Shown piece after piece: positions 14,201 through 25,152 of a stretch of 64,000 bases of DNA. A program made the translations under genes and the position numbers. The stretch's first letter is position 1; each line of letters opens with the position of its first letter. The stretch comes from Pristionchus mayeri. Lineage: Eukaryota; Nematoda; Chromadorea; Rhabditida; Neodiplogasteridae. Where the stretch lies: assembly GCA_036245805.1 (NCBI GenBank), contig BTRK01000003.1, forward strand, positions 11,944,464-12,008,463, in the 5' to 3' direction. Under the pieces are notes generated by a model. The model was not told the DNA's origin. It was given only the letters and a program-made list of their open reading frames with translations, and did not search any database.

Positions 14201-14694
14201 GGTTCTCTTTCGCATGCCAGGTCAGCGATAGAATAGATAGTATACGACCAATCAATTTTTTCGAAGACTTGTTGTCTTTTTTCGACAAGGAAGTTAGGCA
14301 AAAATATTCGCACAATCTCAATTATTCTGACCGCGAATGAATTTGCTTTCATATTATATTTCCGCTTCGCGATCTCTAGACAATTAATCCGCGTCATTTT
14401 CGAATTGCTTTGCTTCATTGAAATTACAAGAACAGGGAGAAAGGGGGAATTGTTATACGAGAAGATGGGATCAACAGTGTGTGGAGTGTGTGATATTTGC
14501 ATGAGTTTTGAACTGAAAACAAAATCTTGAGTTTGCCGACATGTAATAATAATCCATAAAATACTGCATTTTGTTTATTTCCAGTGGAAATTCTCGTAAT
14601 CTGCGTCTCTGCCATCCTCATTTTCCTCCTTCTTCGATGCTGTCTCCACTGTGCGGGAGTATACCAGGAGAGAAAGGGATACGAGGAGTTCTAG
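5211..14694 (+). CDS. Carboxylesterase-like protein (C-terminal part) with membrane anchor
   Basis: Twelve exons: 5211-5290, 5831-5907, 6049-6102, 6515-6603, 6974-7072, 7830-7904, 8047-8143, 8289-8376, 13148-13276, 13507-13574, 13919-13996, 14585-14694. Phases agree at every junction I checked. The product (about 345 residues) shows a type-B carboxylesterase C-terminal half: RVYLYSFTY, then SHSEDYVYILGMHRG (candidate catalytic His region), then NFVKTGYPNPG and the terminal W. The last exon encodes a hydrophobic segment (VICVSAILIFLLLR) followed by a short basic/Cys tail ending YEEF. No N-terminal half with the GESAG nucleophile elbow was found upstream in the window, so the gene is 5'-truncated, badly diverged there, or its first exons were missed. 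Exon 10 uses an unusual TTTGAG acceptor. Intron 8 is 4771 bp. Confidence 0.75.
6697..6803. mobile_element. hAT-like MITE with perfect 8-bp target duplication
   Basis: A 107-bp element with inverted ends TAGAGTTCG and CGAACTCTA and a long internal inverted repeat (GGTCTCTTCATT pairing with AATGAAGAGAC). It is flanked on both sides by ATCCCAAC (6689-6696 and 6804-6811). An 8-bp duplication is the hAT hallmark. It lies in intron 4 of the esterase gene. A relative of the same length is at 33484-33590. Confidence 0.8.
8377..11458. repeat. Large intron 8: degenerate tandem repeats and old duplicated sequence
   Basis: No exon recognised. At about 8400-8700 a unit of roughly 115 bp recurs, marked by ATTCGGATA(C/T)TC(A/G)TGCATTT and GAACTAGTGGCAGCC. 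Diverged copies are at 16340-16860. The stretch 8750-10160 resembles 16870-17800, and 10200-11350 resembles 26690-28100, so this intron was duplicated with the tail cassette. Long C runs at about 10263-10274 and 10888-10901 may be unreliable. A 21-bp word (starting ACGCTCCAATATGTG) is repeated at about 10075 and 10121. Confidence 0.6.
11533..13045. mobile_element. TTAA foldback element A, copy 1
   Basis: A 1513-bp palindromic element with arms of about 700 bp around a centre near 12300. Its ends are TTAAAACCCGTTCTC and GAGAATAGGTTTTAA, with TTAA at both termini and a subterminal GTAAGACT shared with the foldbacks at 37075 and 61332. Both arms carry the GACCCCGGATATCGAA and TTGCCCCCAGGGGTCACG blocks in opposite orientation. 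No transposase. It inserted into intron 8; the homologous intron upstream of the third cassette (26.7-28.3 kb) lacks it. Confidence 0.85.
13398..13470 (+). tRNA. tRNA-Ala(TGC), one extra C in the T arm
   Basis: Cloverleaf with acceptor GGGGGTA pairing TACCTCC (one G-U), D arm GCTC...GAGC, anticodon stem CTCGC/GCGAG with loop TTTGCAT (anticodon TGC) and box B GGTTCGATTCC. The T arm reads CCCCC where the otherwise identical gene at 35920-35991 has CCCC, so the T loop or stem carries an extra base and folding or processing may be impaired. It lies inside intron 9 of the esterase gene, on the same strand. Confidence 0.88.
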
Positions 14695-15020
14695 ACATTT
14701 TCACTTCAACTAATCTTCACACATATCAACCACATCTTTCTCGATCGTTCTGTATTATATCACTTTTTGTATATTTGCTCAGTGGAGAAGGATAAACTCG
14801 ATAAATATCAAGACAATTTTGATTGAATGTCTTTTGTACGAAATGACGCATCACAAAGCATTCCACGCATTCTGATAAGGGTTGGATTCTTGATCAACGC
14901 TTTTCCTCGTTCTATGCAGCTTCCTCCTCTCCTTTTTTTTCACATTATCTATTGTTAACGGGGTCTCGTTCTATCATGATGCCGGAACAGTAAGTCTCTT
15001 TATCAGGTGAATAAGTTGTA

Positions 15021-16262
15021 TTGGGGTGTCCGGAAAGTTCGTATAATGTTTTGTTTTTATTTTTTATTCAATGCTTTACAATTCTCAGTGACCAATGTAT
15101 GCCCCCTTCTTTCTCACTACCTCCCTCCAGCGATTGGGCAGGGTCTCGATTCCTCTCTTCTAGAATGCGGGTTTCTTCGAGACCGCCCAGTTCACGAAAG
15201 CCCTCACAACTTCATCTCGATTCTTGAACTTCTTTCCTTTGCAGAAGTCAGAGAGAGAGCGGAAGCAGTGGCAGTCGCATGGGGAGAGATCCGGGGAATA
15301 CGGTGGATGGGGAATCCTCTCGATCTTCAGCTCGTCCATTTTCTTCTGGGTCATCTTCGCTCGATGTGGGCGAGCATTGTCCATCAGAAGAAGATTTTTG
15401 CCCTGGTTCAGGAGTCTGGGAGGGACTCTGATCGCGACATCTTCCAGTTGATCAGAGAAGAGGTCGGCATTGATGCTGGTACCAGGGGCGAGGATCTCCC
15501 AGTAGATGGGACCGAGCACTGAGTAGAAGAAGCAGATGAGTTCCTTCTTTCCGTGCTCTTCCTTCTTCGGGACGGGCGTGGGCTTCTCATCTACATCCAC
15601 CCATTGCAGTCTCCTCGCAGGGTTATCGTACGTGATCCACTTCTCATCTGTAGCGATGATGGAATTGACCCATCGAAGATTGGATCTACGATGGAGTAAT
15701 TCCGGACAGACTTGAACACGATTTTTCAGCTGTTCGGGGGAGAGGTCATGGGGAATCACTTGTGGGAGTTTCGGCTTCTTTCCAGATCGATGGAGGATAT
15801 CGGACACCGTTGATCTGGAAGTACCAGTATCCTTCTTCAACTCACGCACACTGGCCATGGGCTTGCGCTTCAGTGTGCGGAGAACGAGAGGCTGATCGAG
15901 GGAGGGAGGGCGTCCAGAGCGGGGTTGATCATCGAGACCAAACTCCCTTTTCTTGAAGCGGGAGAACCACTTATAGCAGAAGGGTATGGAGGGGGCGTCA
16001 GCTCCTTCCGACTGGGCCAGGGCAGAGTGGGCCTCCTTCACGGATCGGCCAAGACGGTAGTAATGAAGTAAAACTGCTCGGAGGTAGAGATGGGAGTCCA
16101 TCACAAGAATCAATGTAGCAACTAGGAGACTGAATAAATCCTCTAACTACTCAACGTCAGAATGATGCAATACATTGTTGACAAACAGATTGCGCAATCA
16201 CTGCATTTGATCGCGAACTGACTTTTTTCGGAAGCATTATACGAACTTTCCGGACACCCCAA
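15021..16262 (-). mobile_element. mariner element A
   Basis: A 1242-bp mariner with inverted ends TTGGGGTGTCCGGAAAGTTC and GAACTTTCCGGACACCCCAA, flanked by TA (15019-15020 and 16263-16264). It encodes a minus-strand transposase. It lies about 325 bp downstream of the esterase stop codon; the interval 14695-15020 holds nothing else I recognise. Copies: 22362-23603 (by tandem duplication) and the deleted 30923-31799. Confidence 0.95.
15160..16113 (-). CDS. mariner transposase, C-terminally truncated by a stop codon
   Basis: A 317-codon ORF; the start may be the Met at residue 6. It has an N-terminal helix-turn-helix region (residues about 10-115), then the DD34D catalytic core: D in TDEKWITY, D in LLLMDNARPHRA, and D in YSPDLSPCDCHCF with 34 residues between the last two. 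Family members are about 345 residues. Here TGG (Trp) has become TAG right after KKPAF, removing about 24 C-terminal residues that are still encoded in the copy at 30987-31286. The catalytic triad is intact; activity of the shortened protein is uncertain. Confidence 0.93.
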   Translation of the reverse strand: MILVMDSHLYLRAVLLHYYRLGRSVKEAHSALAQSEGADAPSIPFCYKWFSRFKKREFGLDDQPRSGRPPSLDQPLVLRTLKRKPMASVRELKKDTGTSRSTVSDILHRSGKKPKLPQVIPHDLSPEQLKNRVQVCPELLHRRSNLRWVNSIIATDEKWITYDNPARRLQWVDVDEKPTPVPKKEEHGKKELICFFYSVLGPIYWEILAPGTSINADLFSDQLEDVAIRVPPRLLNQGKNLLLMDNARPHRAKMTQKKMDELKIERIPHPPYSPDLSPCDCHCFRSLSDFCKGKKFKNRDEVVRAFVNWAVSKKPAF

Positions 16263-16264
16263 TA

Positions 16265-17811
16265 GTTGATATTATCTGCATTTAAAAAAAACCTTTGGGC
16301 ACGATATGAGTGTGATCAATGAAGGGATAACTAATCCCCCTCGCATTACGCAGATATCCAATCATTTTGTATGCATAATTAGGTCATCCATCTCCCTCGC
16401 TGCTTCCAGCAGATACAACATATGAATAGAGTAGTTGTGCCAGCCAAGTTCGCCCTTTCGAATTGATCAAATATCAGTCATGTATCTGTATTACACACTT
16501 TCCGTAAAAAGCTCGTTTAGTTCAGAACCCTCATCCCACTCCTTTGTTGCCTAGTTGTGACATCGTATCTTTTTTTTCGTTGCTTACGTTTTGTAATCTG
16601 TTTTCTTGTGCCCAATAACATGATAAATTATTAGTATTATTTTCTCAATTGTTCGTTTGTGGGCCAAAATATGGTTGTATTATCGAAGGAAGGCAAGTAC
16701 GCCGTTTCACATTATTCGGATACTCATACATTTTTGAGTCCATAGTCCCCATTTATCTTCGTTGGATGTTTGCAGCAGACATAACTGAGACATAAGGAAC
16801 TAGTGCCAGCCTTGGACTTGCGCCCTTTTCAATTATTCAGATATTCGTGCATGTTGTATGTGTAGTTATTTTTGCTTCTTTGCAGCTGAGCTATCTGACA
16901 AATATGACATTATTACTGTATTTCCGCGTATGAGCGGAGAATGTCAGTGCTTTATTCCTAAGAGTTTTTTTTCAATTATCCCGGAATTCCTTCCTTTTGC
17001 CCCCCGTTCTATGGATTTTGTTATTGATTGTGAGGATATCCGCGTGGGAGAGTATAGAATGGCTGAACTATTGTCCTAAAAGTTTCCGCAATTATGGAAT
17101 TTCCCCCTTCCCTTCGGTTCTTTGGTTAGCCGTACATTAGGCAAGGTCAAGCTCTTCAATAACGCGTGCCTGTGTGTACAGTAGCGTTTTATTTTTCTAT
17201 TGTGATGTCTTTTGCAAGTTTTGTCCCCATACATGATATATTGCTTGAAATTTCATGGTTATTTGTTGTGTGAAATAAGCGGAAATGCGTGGTTGGTTGC
17301 AGAGCAATTTTCCTCAATTTGTTTCTCAAACGTGGAAGGCTTACGTATGAATTTCTTTGAATATCACGCTCGATGTTCCAATTCCGATCATACTGCATTT
17401 GAGTATTCAAAATGTACCTAATTTAGATATATTGTAATAGCTCCATACCAGCAATCGAAGTGGGGAAACACTCCCGGGAAAACTAAGAACGGTATTTTAA
17501 TATCCTCGAGATTTGTGAAAATACGACCAAAATAGAAATATTTGTCCTTGCCCACGGCTTTTTCTAATATTTCTCGAACAGTCCTTGCAAAGCTATGCGT
17601 GAGCTGGAGAACGCTCGAATAGCATTGACCAAAATAGCTGGGGCTCCATTTTAAATGTTTTGATTATCTCAGTAGCATAGTCCATGAAAAGGAGTTCCCC
17701 AGAATTCAGACGCACTTTTTCTATCATATACCATACGCCTTTCTCGGATTACACGCTAGCACCTCGATACGCTCAAATATGTCAATCATGACGAAAGTGT
17801 TGGGTCTAGTG
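16265..17811. repeat. Intergenic diverged copy of esterase intron 8 sequence
   Basis: No exon seen. About 16340-16860 carries the same degenerate units as 8400-8700 (ATTCGGATACTC, GAACTAGTGCCAGCC). About 16870-17800 matches 8750-10160 block by block (TTCAATTATCCC, CCCCGTTCTATGG, ATATCCGCGTGGGAG, GCAGAGCAATTTTCCTCA). This shows that an old duplication placed a copy of the intron downstream of the tail exons. The second copy of this stretch is at 23606-25152. Confidence 0.7.
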
Positions 17812-18818
17812 CATAGTTGCCCAGCACTGGCGGCATCTTGCCGGACTCAAAAATCGATGAATCGATCTCAATCGATCTTATTGACATTCTACAGTAACCT
17901 ACCGTAACCCTCACTACCGTATACACATTGGCGAATCATGAACTTACTTTTTTCTAAAAGATGCCATACAAATCAGTTATTTGCTCAATGTTGAGTAACT
18001 CTTTGATGGAATTTTATTTTCATTTTTTTCGTCATTAAATCATGGCCGAGTGGCTAACGAGCTTGTCTTGGAAACCGAAGGTACCGGGTTCGAGTCCAGC
18101 AAGTGGGTCACATACATGATTCGATATTGCAAGAGCGGTGTGATTATGTCAGCATTTATGTCGGCAATATTTTAGCCCATAAAATAGACTTTTTGGCATA
18201 TTATTTTTGAAGACCCTTAGTATTAGGCCAAAAATATAATTCCTCTAAAATGGTACTCGGTGAATGGTAAAAAAAAATGGTAAAAATATAATTCCTCTAA
18301 AATGGTACCCACAATTGGTACTCGGTGATAATGAGCAGGCTGCGGCGCATGTTTCCAGATATGCGCCGTTCCGTTCGAGAGCGAAAGAGGAAAAATTAGA
18401 TAACATAATATTTCCAAAAATGTTCGGCGCATTTCTCAGCGCTTGACCTAGACCATATGCCACCGCTATGCTACACTCACCGAGTAATAAATGTGGGCAC
18501 ATTTTATAGGAATTATAGTTTTGGCCTAATGCAAAGGGTCTTCACAAATAATATATGTTCACAGAGCCAAAATGTCTCTTGCATGGGCTAAAAAATAGCC
18601 GACATGAATGCTGGCATATTCACACCGCTCTTACAATATCGTATCATGTATGTGACCCAGCGAAGTAGAGTTGACCCATCGGACTGGTGTACGGTTGGAG
18701 TTTACTGTAACTCCACTTCTCTTTGGCGAACTCCCCGAAACACAGCAAAGAGGTTAGCTACTTGCTGGACTCGAACCCGGTACCTTCGGTTTCCAAGACA
18801 AGCTCGTTAGCCACGCGG
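17812..18818. mobile_element. hAT-like foldback, cut off by the duplication breakpoint
   Basis: Begins CATAGTTGCCCAGCACTGGC, as the complete element at 25153 does, and runs into its right arm until CACGCGG, where the tandem copy begins. It contains the tRNA-like segment near its left end and the inverted copy of it near 18770-18816. The right terminus is missing here. Confidence 0.85.
18041..18111 (+). other. tRNA-like segment with Pol III boxes inside the foldback
   Basis: ATGGCCGAGTGGCTAACGAG resembles a Ser/Leu tRNA 5' half with an A box, and GGGTTCGAGTCC is a B box. There is no variable arm and acceptor pairing is poor, so this is not a functional tRNA. It recurs in inverted orientation at about 18770-18816 and, in copy 2, at 25382-25452 and 26090-26165. 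Confidence 0.6.
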
Positions 18819-18892
18819 TTCCACACATGAAATAATCCTAATTTTAACTGAGCTAATCACTGCATTAAGATTTGCTTGATTATAGATATATT

Positions 18893-20386
18893 TTAAAACC
18901 CGTTCTCTGTAAGACTGCAGGCGGGATGGCACAACTCGGTCAAAATGGTCGCCCTCAAACTTGGGGAACGTGACCCCTGGGGGCAAAGAACTTGTCAACC
19001 GGAAGCGTGACCCGAAATATCGATTTTTGATCTACCGAAATCGATTTTTCAAATTTCAGATTTCGGTATCGAGTGATAGATCATTCGAAAGAGTATGAAA
19101 AGTTATGTCATAAACTTCAAGGAATCCAGAATACATCAACGGTGACGTCAGTTAAATCTTGAAAACTTAATATTGTCAACACTTTTGGTAGATCAGAATA
19201 TGAAAGCACGTGAAGATGCCATTTCCGCACTCTAGTTCTGAGATATAGTATGTATTTTTACCGCATAATAAAATGAAGCTCTAAAATCACCATATTTTCA
19301 CGGTCATCGTACTCAGAATCCCACGCAACCGTGACCTAGTCTAGGACGAAACTTTACTTGAGATTTATGTATCGCCTTGTAGCTCATTCAAAAGAGCATG
19401 AAAAGTTGTGCAGGAATGTCGAAGGAGACCATAATCCATCGACGTTGACGTCAGTTATACCTTATAATTTTAAATTATCACTTCGAAACTATCTGAAGTT
19501 TTTTGACCATATCATTTCCATATTTCATTTTGATGACCCCGGATATCGAAATTCGAATTCTACGCATGAAAATACGTCAGAAATACAAAACTCGTACATT
19601 TTTCAAAGACATGTTGAAACTCCATTTTTCTGTTGACAATTTTGGCCTGAAAAATGACGAAAAAGTTGAAATCTTCAAATCTTTCTCCAAATGAATTTTC
19701 TGACGTATTTTCATGCGTAGAATTCGAATTTCGATATCCGGGGTCACCAAAATGAAATATCAAAATGATATGTTCGAAAAACTTCAGATAGTTTCGAAGT
19801 GATAATTTCAAATTATAAGGTATAACTGACGTCAACGTCGATGGATTCTGGTTTCCTTTGACATTCATGTACAACTTTTCATGCTCTTTCGAATGATCTA
19901 CAAGGCGATACCTAAATCTCAGAGTAGGTCACGGTTGCGTGGGATTCTGAGTACGATGACCGTGAAAATATTGTGGTTTTAGAGCTTCATTTTATTAAGC
20001 AGTAAAAAATACATATTATATCTCAGAATTGGAGTGCGGAAATGGCATCTTCACGTGCTTTCATATTCTGATCTACCAAAAGTGTTGAAAATATTAAGGT
20101 TTCGAGATATAACTGACATCAACGTAGATGGATTCTGGATTGCTTGGAATTTCTGACATAAATTTTCATGCTCTTTCGAATGATCTATCACTCGATACCG
20201 AAATCGAAAGCTTAAAAAATCGATTTCGGTAGATCAAAAATCGATATTTCGGGTCGAGCTTCCGGTTGAAAATTTCTTTGCCCCCAGGGGTCACGTTCCC
20301 CAAGTTTGAGCTCCGGGCGACCATTTGGACCGAGTTGTGCCAGCCATACTCCTTTTCACTGCAGTCTTACGGAGAATAGGTTTTAA
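18893..20386. mobile_element. TTAA foldback element A, copy 2
   Basis: Copy of the element at 11533-13045 produced by the tandem duplication, 19 bp shorter in the left arm (around 19045). Ends, arms and TTAA termini are otherwise the same. Confidence 0.85.
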
Positions 20387-20488
20387 ATGATTATTGAATG
20401 TTACACTCTCTTCTAAAGCAATCACTCCCGCTGTCCGTAATCTTGATCTTCTACTTCAGACAAAGACAAGATCAGTTATCCTTTCCAG

Positions 20489-22035
20489 ATACGGTGGTCC
20501 GATAACTCCTCCCGAAGAGTATCCCGCTCACTCCGATCGATTCTACGCAATGGACATTGTGACTGCGTATGCTAGCCATCATCTGAACAAATCTGTCGCC
20601 CATGACAAGACACTTGAGTGAGTTTTTAATAAGCAATTACCAGCAAACTTGGTAACAGTTCGATCTTCCAAGCGCATGCAATGAGGTGTCAATGACGATT
20701 TAAATATTAGAGACGCAGGGAATCATATCCCTCACATCGGGGGTATAGCTCAGGGGTAGAGCGCTCGCTTTGCATGCGAGAAGTCTGGGGTTCGATTCCC
20801 CCATACCTCCATTTATTTTTGACGATGACTAAATGCACTCATTTGAGGACTGAGAATGACAACTACAAGATCTGGACGGACTACATCAACTATCGGCGCT
20901 TCAAGCACCTTCAAGGTTTTTGAATTGGTTTTCGATACGATAGTTTTAGCCGACTAGCAAACACTCGACAGCATAGACTACATCTCTTTTGAATTGGTCA
21001 TTTCAAAAGCGCATCGCACATACCTGGCCTCACAACGATATCACGCCTCTCACGGGAGAATCGAATAGAACTTGGGACAGGGGGTATTTTTTGCTTTCGA
21101 GTTTTCGATGGTTTTGAGCTTCCCTAGGCACACCCAACATCCCCTTGACTGGAATAGTCTTCATGACCATTCTTCTTCGAGTTGCTGCACCGGTCGAGTT
21201 GCAGTGCAGTTATATATAACCATGCAAAATGAAATTATGTATCTTGTTGTAATTGTCAGGACTCAAGAATTTCCGATCGATTGATATCGAGCCTCTGGAT
21301 ATCAGAGGAGTTCCAGTGCCGGACAGCAACACTCTCAGTAAGCTCATTATAAAATAGTTCTTTTCTCGGCTTTCAAAAATATAATGTGTGCTGGATTTGT
21401 GCGAAGACGAAGGAGAGGATTAACATTCATGAGATTTGAAAATCAGAAATCATCTAAAATGAGGAAAATCCTTAGCAATCTGAATTTGGAAAATCTGAAT
21501 CCCGTCGGTAATTCGGGCAATTCAGCATACGAGCCTGCGAGGGTTCTCTTTCGCATGCCAGGTCAGCGATAGAATAGATAGTATACGACCAATCAATTTT
21601 TTCGAAGACTTGTTGTCTTTTTTCGACAAGGAAGTTAGGCAAAAATATTCGCACAATCTCAATTATTCTGACCGCGAATGAATTTGCTTTCATATTATAT
21701 TTCCGCTTCGCGATCTCTAGACAATTAATCCGCGTCATTTTCGAATTGCTTTGCTTCATTGAAATTACAAGAACAGGGAGAAAGGGGGAATTGTTATACG
21801 AGAAGATGGGATCAACAGTGTGTGGAGTGTGTGATATTTGCATGAGTTTTGAACTGAAAACAAAATCTTGAGTTTGCCGACATGTAATAATAATCCATAA
21901 AATACTGCATTTTGTTTATTTCCAGTGGAAATTCTCGTAATCTGCGTCTCTGCCATCCTCATTTTCCTCCTTCTTCGATGCTGTCTCCACTGTGCGGGAG
22001 TATACCAGGAGAGAAAGGGATACGAGGAGTTCTAG
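20489..22035 (+). CDS. Second esterase tail cassette (four exons)
   Basis: Exact-looking copies of exons 9-12 of the esterase gene at 20489-20617, 20848-20915, 21260-21337 and 21926-22035, with the same splice sites including the TTTGAG acceptor. It encodes the YGGPITPPEEYPAHSDRF segment, NDNYKIWTDYINYRRFKHLQ, NFRSIDIEPLDIRG and the membrane anchor ending YEEF. No esterase body precedes it. It can only be expressed as an alternative 3' end spliced from exon 8 (donor at 8377), or from a new promoter. I infer it is a spare cassette. Confidence 0.7.
20739..20811 (+). tRNA. tRNA-Ala(TGC), duplicate with the same extra C
   Basis: Identical to 13398-13470 by the tandem duplication: anticodon TGC in loop TTTGCAT, five C in the T arm instead of four. 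Same nested position within the cassette intron. Confidence 0.88.
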
Positions 22036-22361
22036 ACATTTTCACTTCAACTAATCTTCACACATATCAACCACATCTTTCTCGATCGTTCTGTATTATA
22101 TCACTTTTTGTATATTTGCTCAGTGGAGAAGGATAAACTCGATAAATATCAAGACAATTTTGATTGAATGTCTTTTGTACGAAATGACGCATCACAAAGC
22201 ATTCCACGCATTCTGATAAGGGTTGGATTCTTGATCAACGCTTTTCCTCGTTCTATGCAGCTTCCTCCTCTCCTTTTTTTTCACATTATCTATTGTTAAC
22301 GGGGTCTCGTTCTATCATGATGCCGGAACAGTAAGTCTCTTTATCAGGTGAATAAGTTGTA

Positions 22362-23603
22362 TTGGGGTGTCCGGAAAGTTCGTATAATGTTTTGTTTTTA
22401 TTTTTTATTCAATGCTTTACAATTCTCAGTGACCAATGTATGCCCCCTTCTTTCTCACTACCTCCCTCCAGCGATTGGGCAGGGTCTCGATTCCTCTCTT
22501 CTAGAATGCGGGTTTCTTCGAGACCGCCCAGTTCACGAAAGCCCTCACAACTTCATCTCGATTCTTGAACTTCTTTCCTTTGCAGAAGTCAGAGAGAGAG
22601 CGGAAGCAGTGGCAGTCGCATGGGGAGAGATCCGGGGAATACGGTGGATGGGGAATCCTCTCGATCTTCAGCTCGTCCATTTTCTTCTGGGTCATCTTCG
22701 CTCGATGTGGGCGAGCATTGTCCATCAGAAGAAGATTTTTGCCCTGGTTCAGGAGTCTGGGAGGGACTCTGATCGCGACATCTTCCAGTTGATCAGAGAA
22801 GAGGTCGGCATTGATGCTGGTACCAGGGGCGAGGATCTCCCAGTAGATGGGACCGAGCACTGAGTAGAAGAAGCAGATGAGTTCCTTCTTTCCGTGCTCT
22901 TCCTTCTTCGGGACGGGCGTGGGCTTCTCATCTACATCCACCCATTGCAGTCTCCTCGCAGGGTTATCGTACGTGATCCACTTCTCATCTGTAGCGATGA
23001 TGGAATTGACCCATCGAAGATTGGATCTACGATGGAGTAATTCCGGACAGACTTGAACACGATTTTTCAGCTGTTCGGGGGAGAGGTCATGGGGAATCAC
23101 TTGTGGGAGTTTCGGCTTCTTTCCAGATCGATGGAGGATATCGGACACCGTTGATCTGGAAGTACCAGTATCCTTCTTCAACTCACGCACACTGGCCATG
23201 GGCTTGCGCTTCAGTGTGCGGAGAACGAGAGGCTGATCGAGGGAGGGAGGGCGTCCAGAGTGGGGTTGATCATCGAGACCAAACTCCCTTTTCTTGAAGC
23301 GGGAGAACCACTTATAGCAGAAGGGTATGGAGGGGGCGTCAGCTCCTTCCGACTGGGCCAGGGCAGAGTGGGCCTCCTTCACGGATCGGCCAAGACGGTA
23401 GTAATGAAGTAAAACTGCTCGGAGGTAGAGATGGGAGTCCATCACAAGAATCAATGTAGCAACTAGGAGACTGATTAAATCCTCTAACTACTCAACGTCA
23501 GAATGATGCAATACATTGTTGACAAACAGATTGCGCAATCACTGCATTTGATCGCGAACTGACTTTTTTCGGAAGCATTATACGAACTTTCCGGACACCC
23601 CAA
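22362..23603 (-). mobile_element. mariner element B
   Basis: Tandem-duplicated copy of the mariner at 15021-16262, with the same inverted ends and TA flanks. It arose by segmental duplication, not by transposition, because the flanks are also copied. Confidence 0.95.
22501..23454 (-). CDS. mariner transposase copy, same premature stop
   Basis: A 317-codon ORF, same as 15160-16113 except for Arg to His in the DDQPRSGRPP segment (codon CGC to CAC). The DD34D residues are intact and the TAG after KKPAF is shared, so the nonsense change predates the duplication. Confidence 0.93.
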   Translation of the reverse strand: MILVMDSHLYLRAVLLHYYRLGRSVKEAHSALAQSEGADAPSIPFCYKWFSRFKKREFGLDDQPHSGRPPSLDQPLVLRTLKRKPMASVRELKKDTGTSRSTVSDILHRSGKKPKLPQVIPHDLSPEQLKNRVQVCPELLHRRSNLRWVNSIIATDEKWITYDNPARRLQWVDVDEKPTPVPKKEEHGKKELICFFYSVLGPIYWEILAPGTSINADLFSDQLEDVAIRVPPRLLNQGKNLLLMDNARPHRAKMTQKKMDELKIERIPHPPYSPDLSPCDCHCFRSLSDFCKGKKFKNRDEVVRAFVNWAVSKKPAF

Positions 23604-25152
23604 TAGTTGATATTATCTGCATTTAAAAAAAACCTTTGGGCACGATATGAGTGTGATCAATGAAGGGATAACTAATCCCCCTCGCATTACGCAGATATCC
23701 AATCATTTTGTATGCATAATTAGGTCATCCATCTCCCTCGCTGCTTCCAGCAGATACAACATATGAATAGAGTAGTTGTGCCAGCCAAGTTCGCCCTTTC
23801 GAATTGATCAAATATCAGTCATGTATCTGTATTACACACTTTCCGTAAAAAGCTCGTTTAGTTCAGAACCCTCATCCCACTCCTTTGTTGCCTAGTTGTG
23901 ACATCGTATCTTTTTTTTCGTTGCTTACGTTTTGTAATCTGTTTTCTTGTGCCCAATAACATGATAAATTATTAGTATTATTTTCTCAATTGTTCGTTTG
24001 TGGGCCAAAATATGGTTGTATTATCGAAGGAAGGCAAGTACGCCGTTTCACATTATTCGGATACTCATACATTTTTGAGTCCATAGTCCCCATTTATCTT
24101 CGTTGGATGTTTGCAGCAGACATAACTGAGACATAAGGAACTAGTGCCAGCCTTGGACTTGCGCCCTTTTCAATTATTCAGATATTCGTGCATGTTTTAT
24201 GTGTAGTTATTTTTGCTTCTTTGCAGCTGAGCTATCTGACAAATATGACATTATTACTGTATTTCCGCGTATGAGCGGAGAATGTCAGTGCTTTATTCCT
24301 AAGAGTTTTTTTTCAATTATCCCGGAATTCCTTCCTTTTGCCCCCCGTTCTATGGATTTTGTTATTGATTGTGAGGATATCCGCGTGGGAGAGTATAGAA
24401 TGGCTGAACTATTGTCCTAAAAGTTTCCGCAATTATGGAATTTCCCCCTTCCCTTCGGTTCTTTGGTTAGCCGTACATTAGGCAAGGTCAAGCTCTTCAA
24501 TAACGCGTGCCTGTGTGTACAGTAGCGTTTTATTTTTCTATTGTGATGTCTTTTGCAAGTTTTGTCCCCATACATGATATATTGCTTGAAATTTCATGGT
24601 TATTTGTTGTGTGAAATAAGCGGAAATGCGTGGTTGGTTGCAGAGCAATTTTCCTCAATTTGTTTCTCAAACGTGGAAGGCTTACGTATGAATTTCTTTG
24701 AATATCACGCTCGATGTTCCAATTCCGATCATACTGCATTTGAGTATTCAAAATGTACCTAATTTAGATATATTGTAATAGCTCCATACCAGCAATCGAA
24801 GTGGGGAAACACTCCCGGGAAAACTAAGAACGGTATTTTAATATCCTCGAGATTTGTGAAAATACGACCAAAATAGAAATATTTGTCCTTGCCCACGGCT
24901 TTTTCTAATATTTCTCGAACAGTCCTTGCAAAGCTATGCGTGAGCTGGAGTACGCTCGAATAGCATTGACCAAAATAGCTGGGGCTCCATTTTAAATGTT
25001 TTGATTATCTCAGTAGCATAGTCCATGAAAAGGAGTTCCCCAGAATTCAGACGCACTTTTTCTATCATATACCATACGCCTTTCTCGGATTACACGCTAG
25101 CACCTCGATACGCTCAAATATGTCAATCATGACGAAAGTGTTGGGTCTAGTG

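Larger units (their letters stand above)
11459..18818 (+). repeat. Tandem duplication, copy 1 (7360 bp)
   Basis: Copy 1 of a direct duplication. It starts in intron 8 of the esterase gene at TTCCACACATG and ends inside the right half of a hAT-like foldback at CACGCGG. The junction CACGCGG/TTCCACAC shares only GG with the original left flank, a microhomology junction. It contains the TTAA foldback, the four tail exons, a tRNA-Ala, a mariner and a truncated foldback. Differences from copy 2 that I could see: a 19-bp indel near 11690 and about six single-base changes. Confidence 0.93.

Noticed and set aside
15007..15522. 171-codon plus-strand ORF (also at 22348-22863)
   Set aside because: It is the antisense of the mariner transposase ORF and begins in the terminal repeat; no independent motif.
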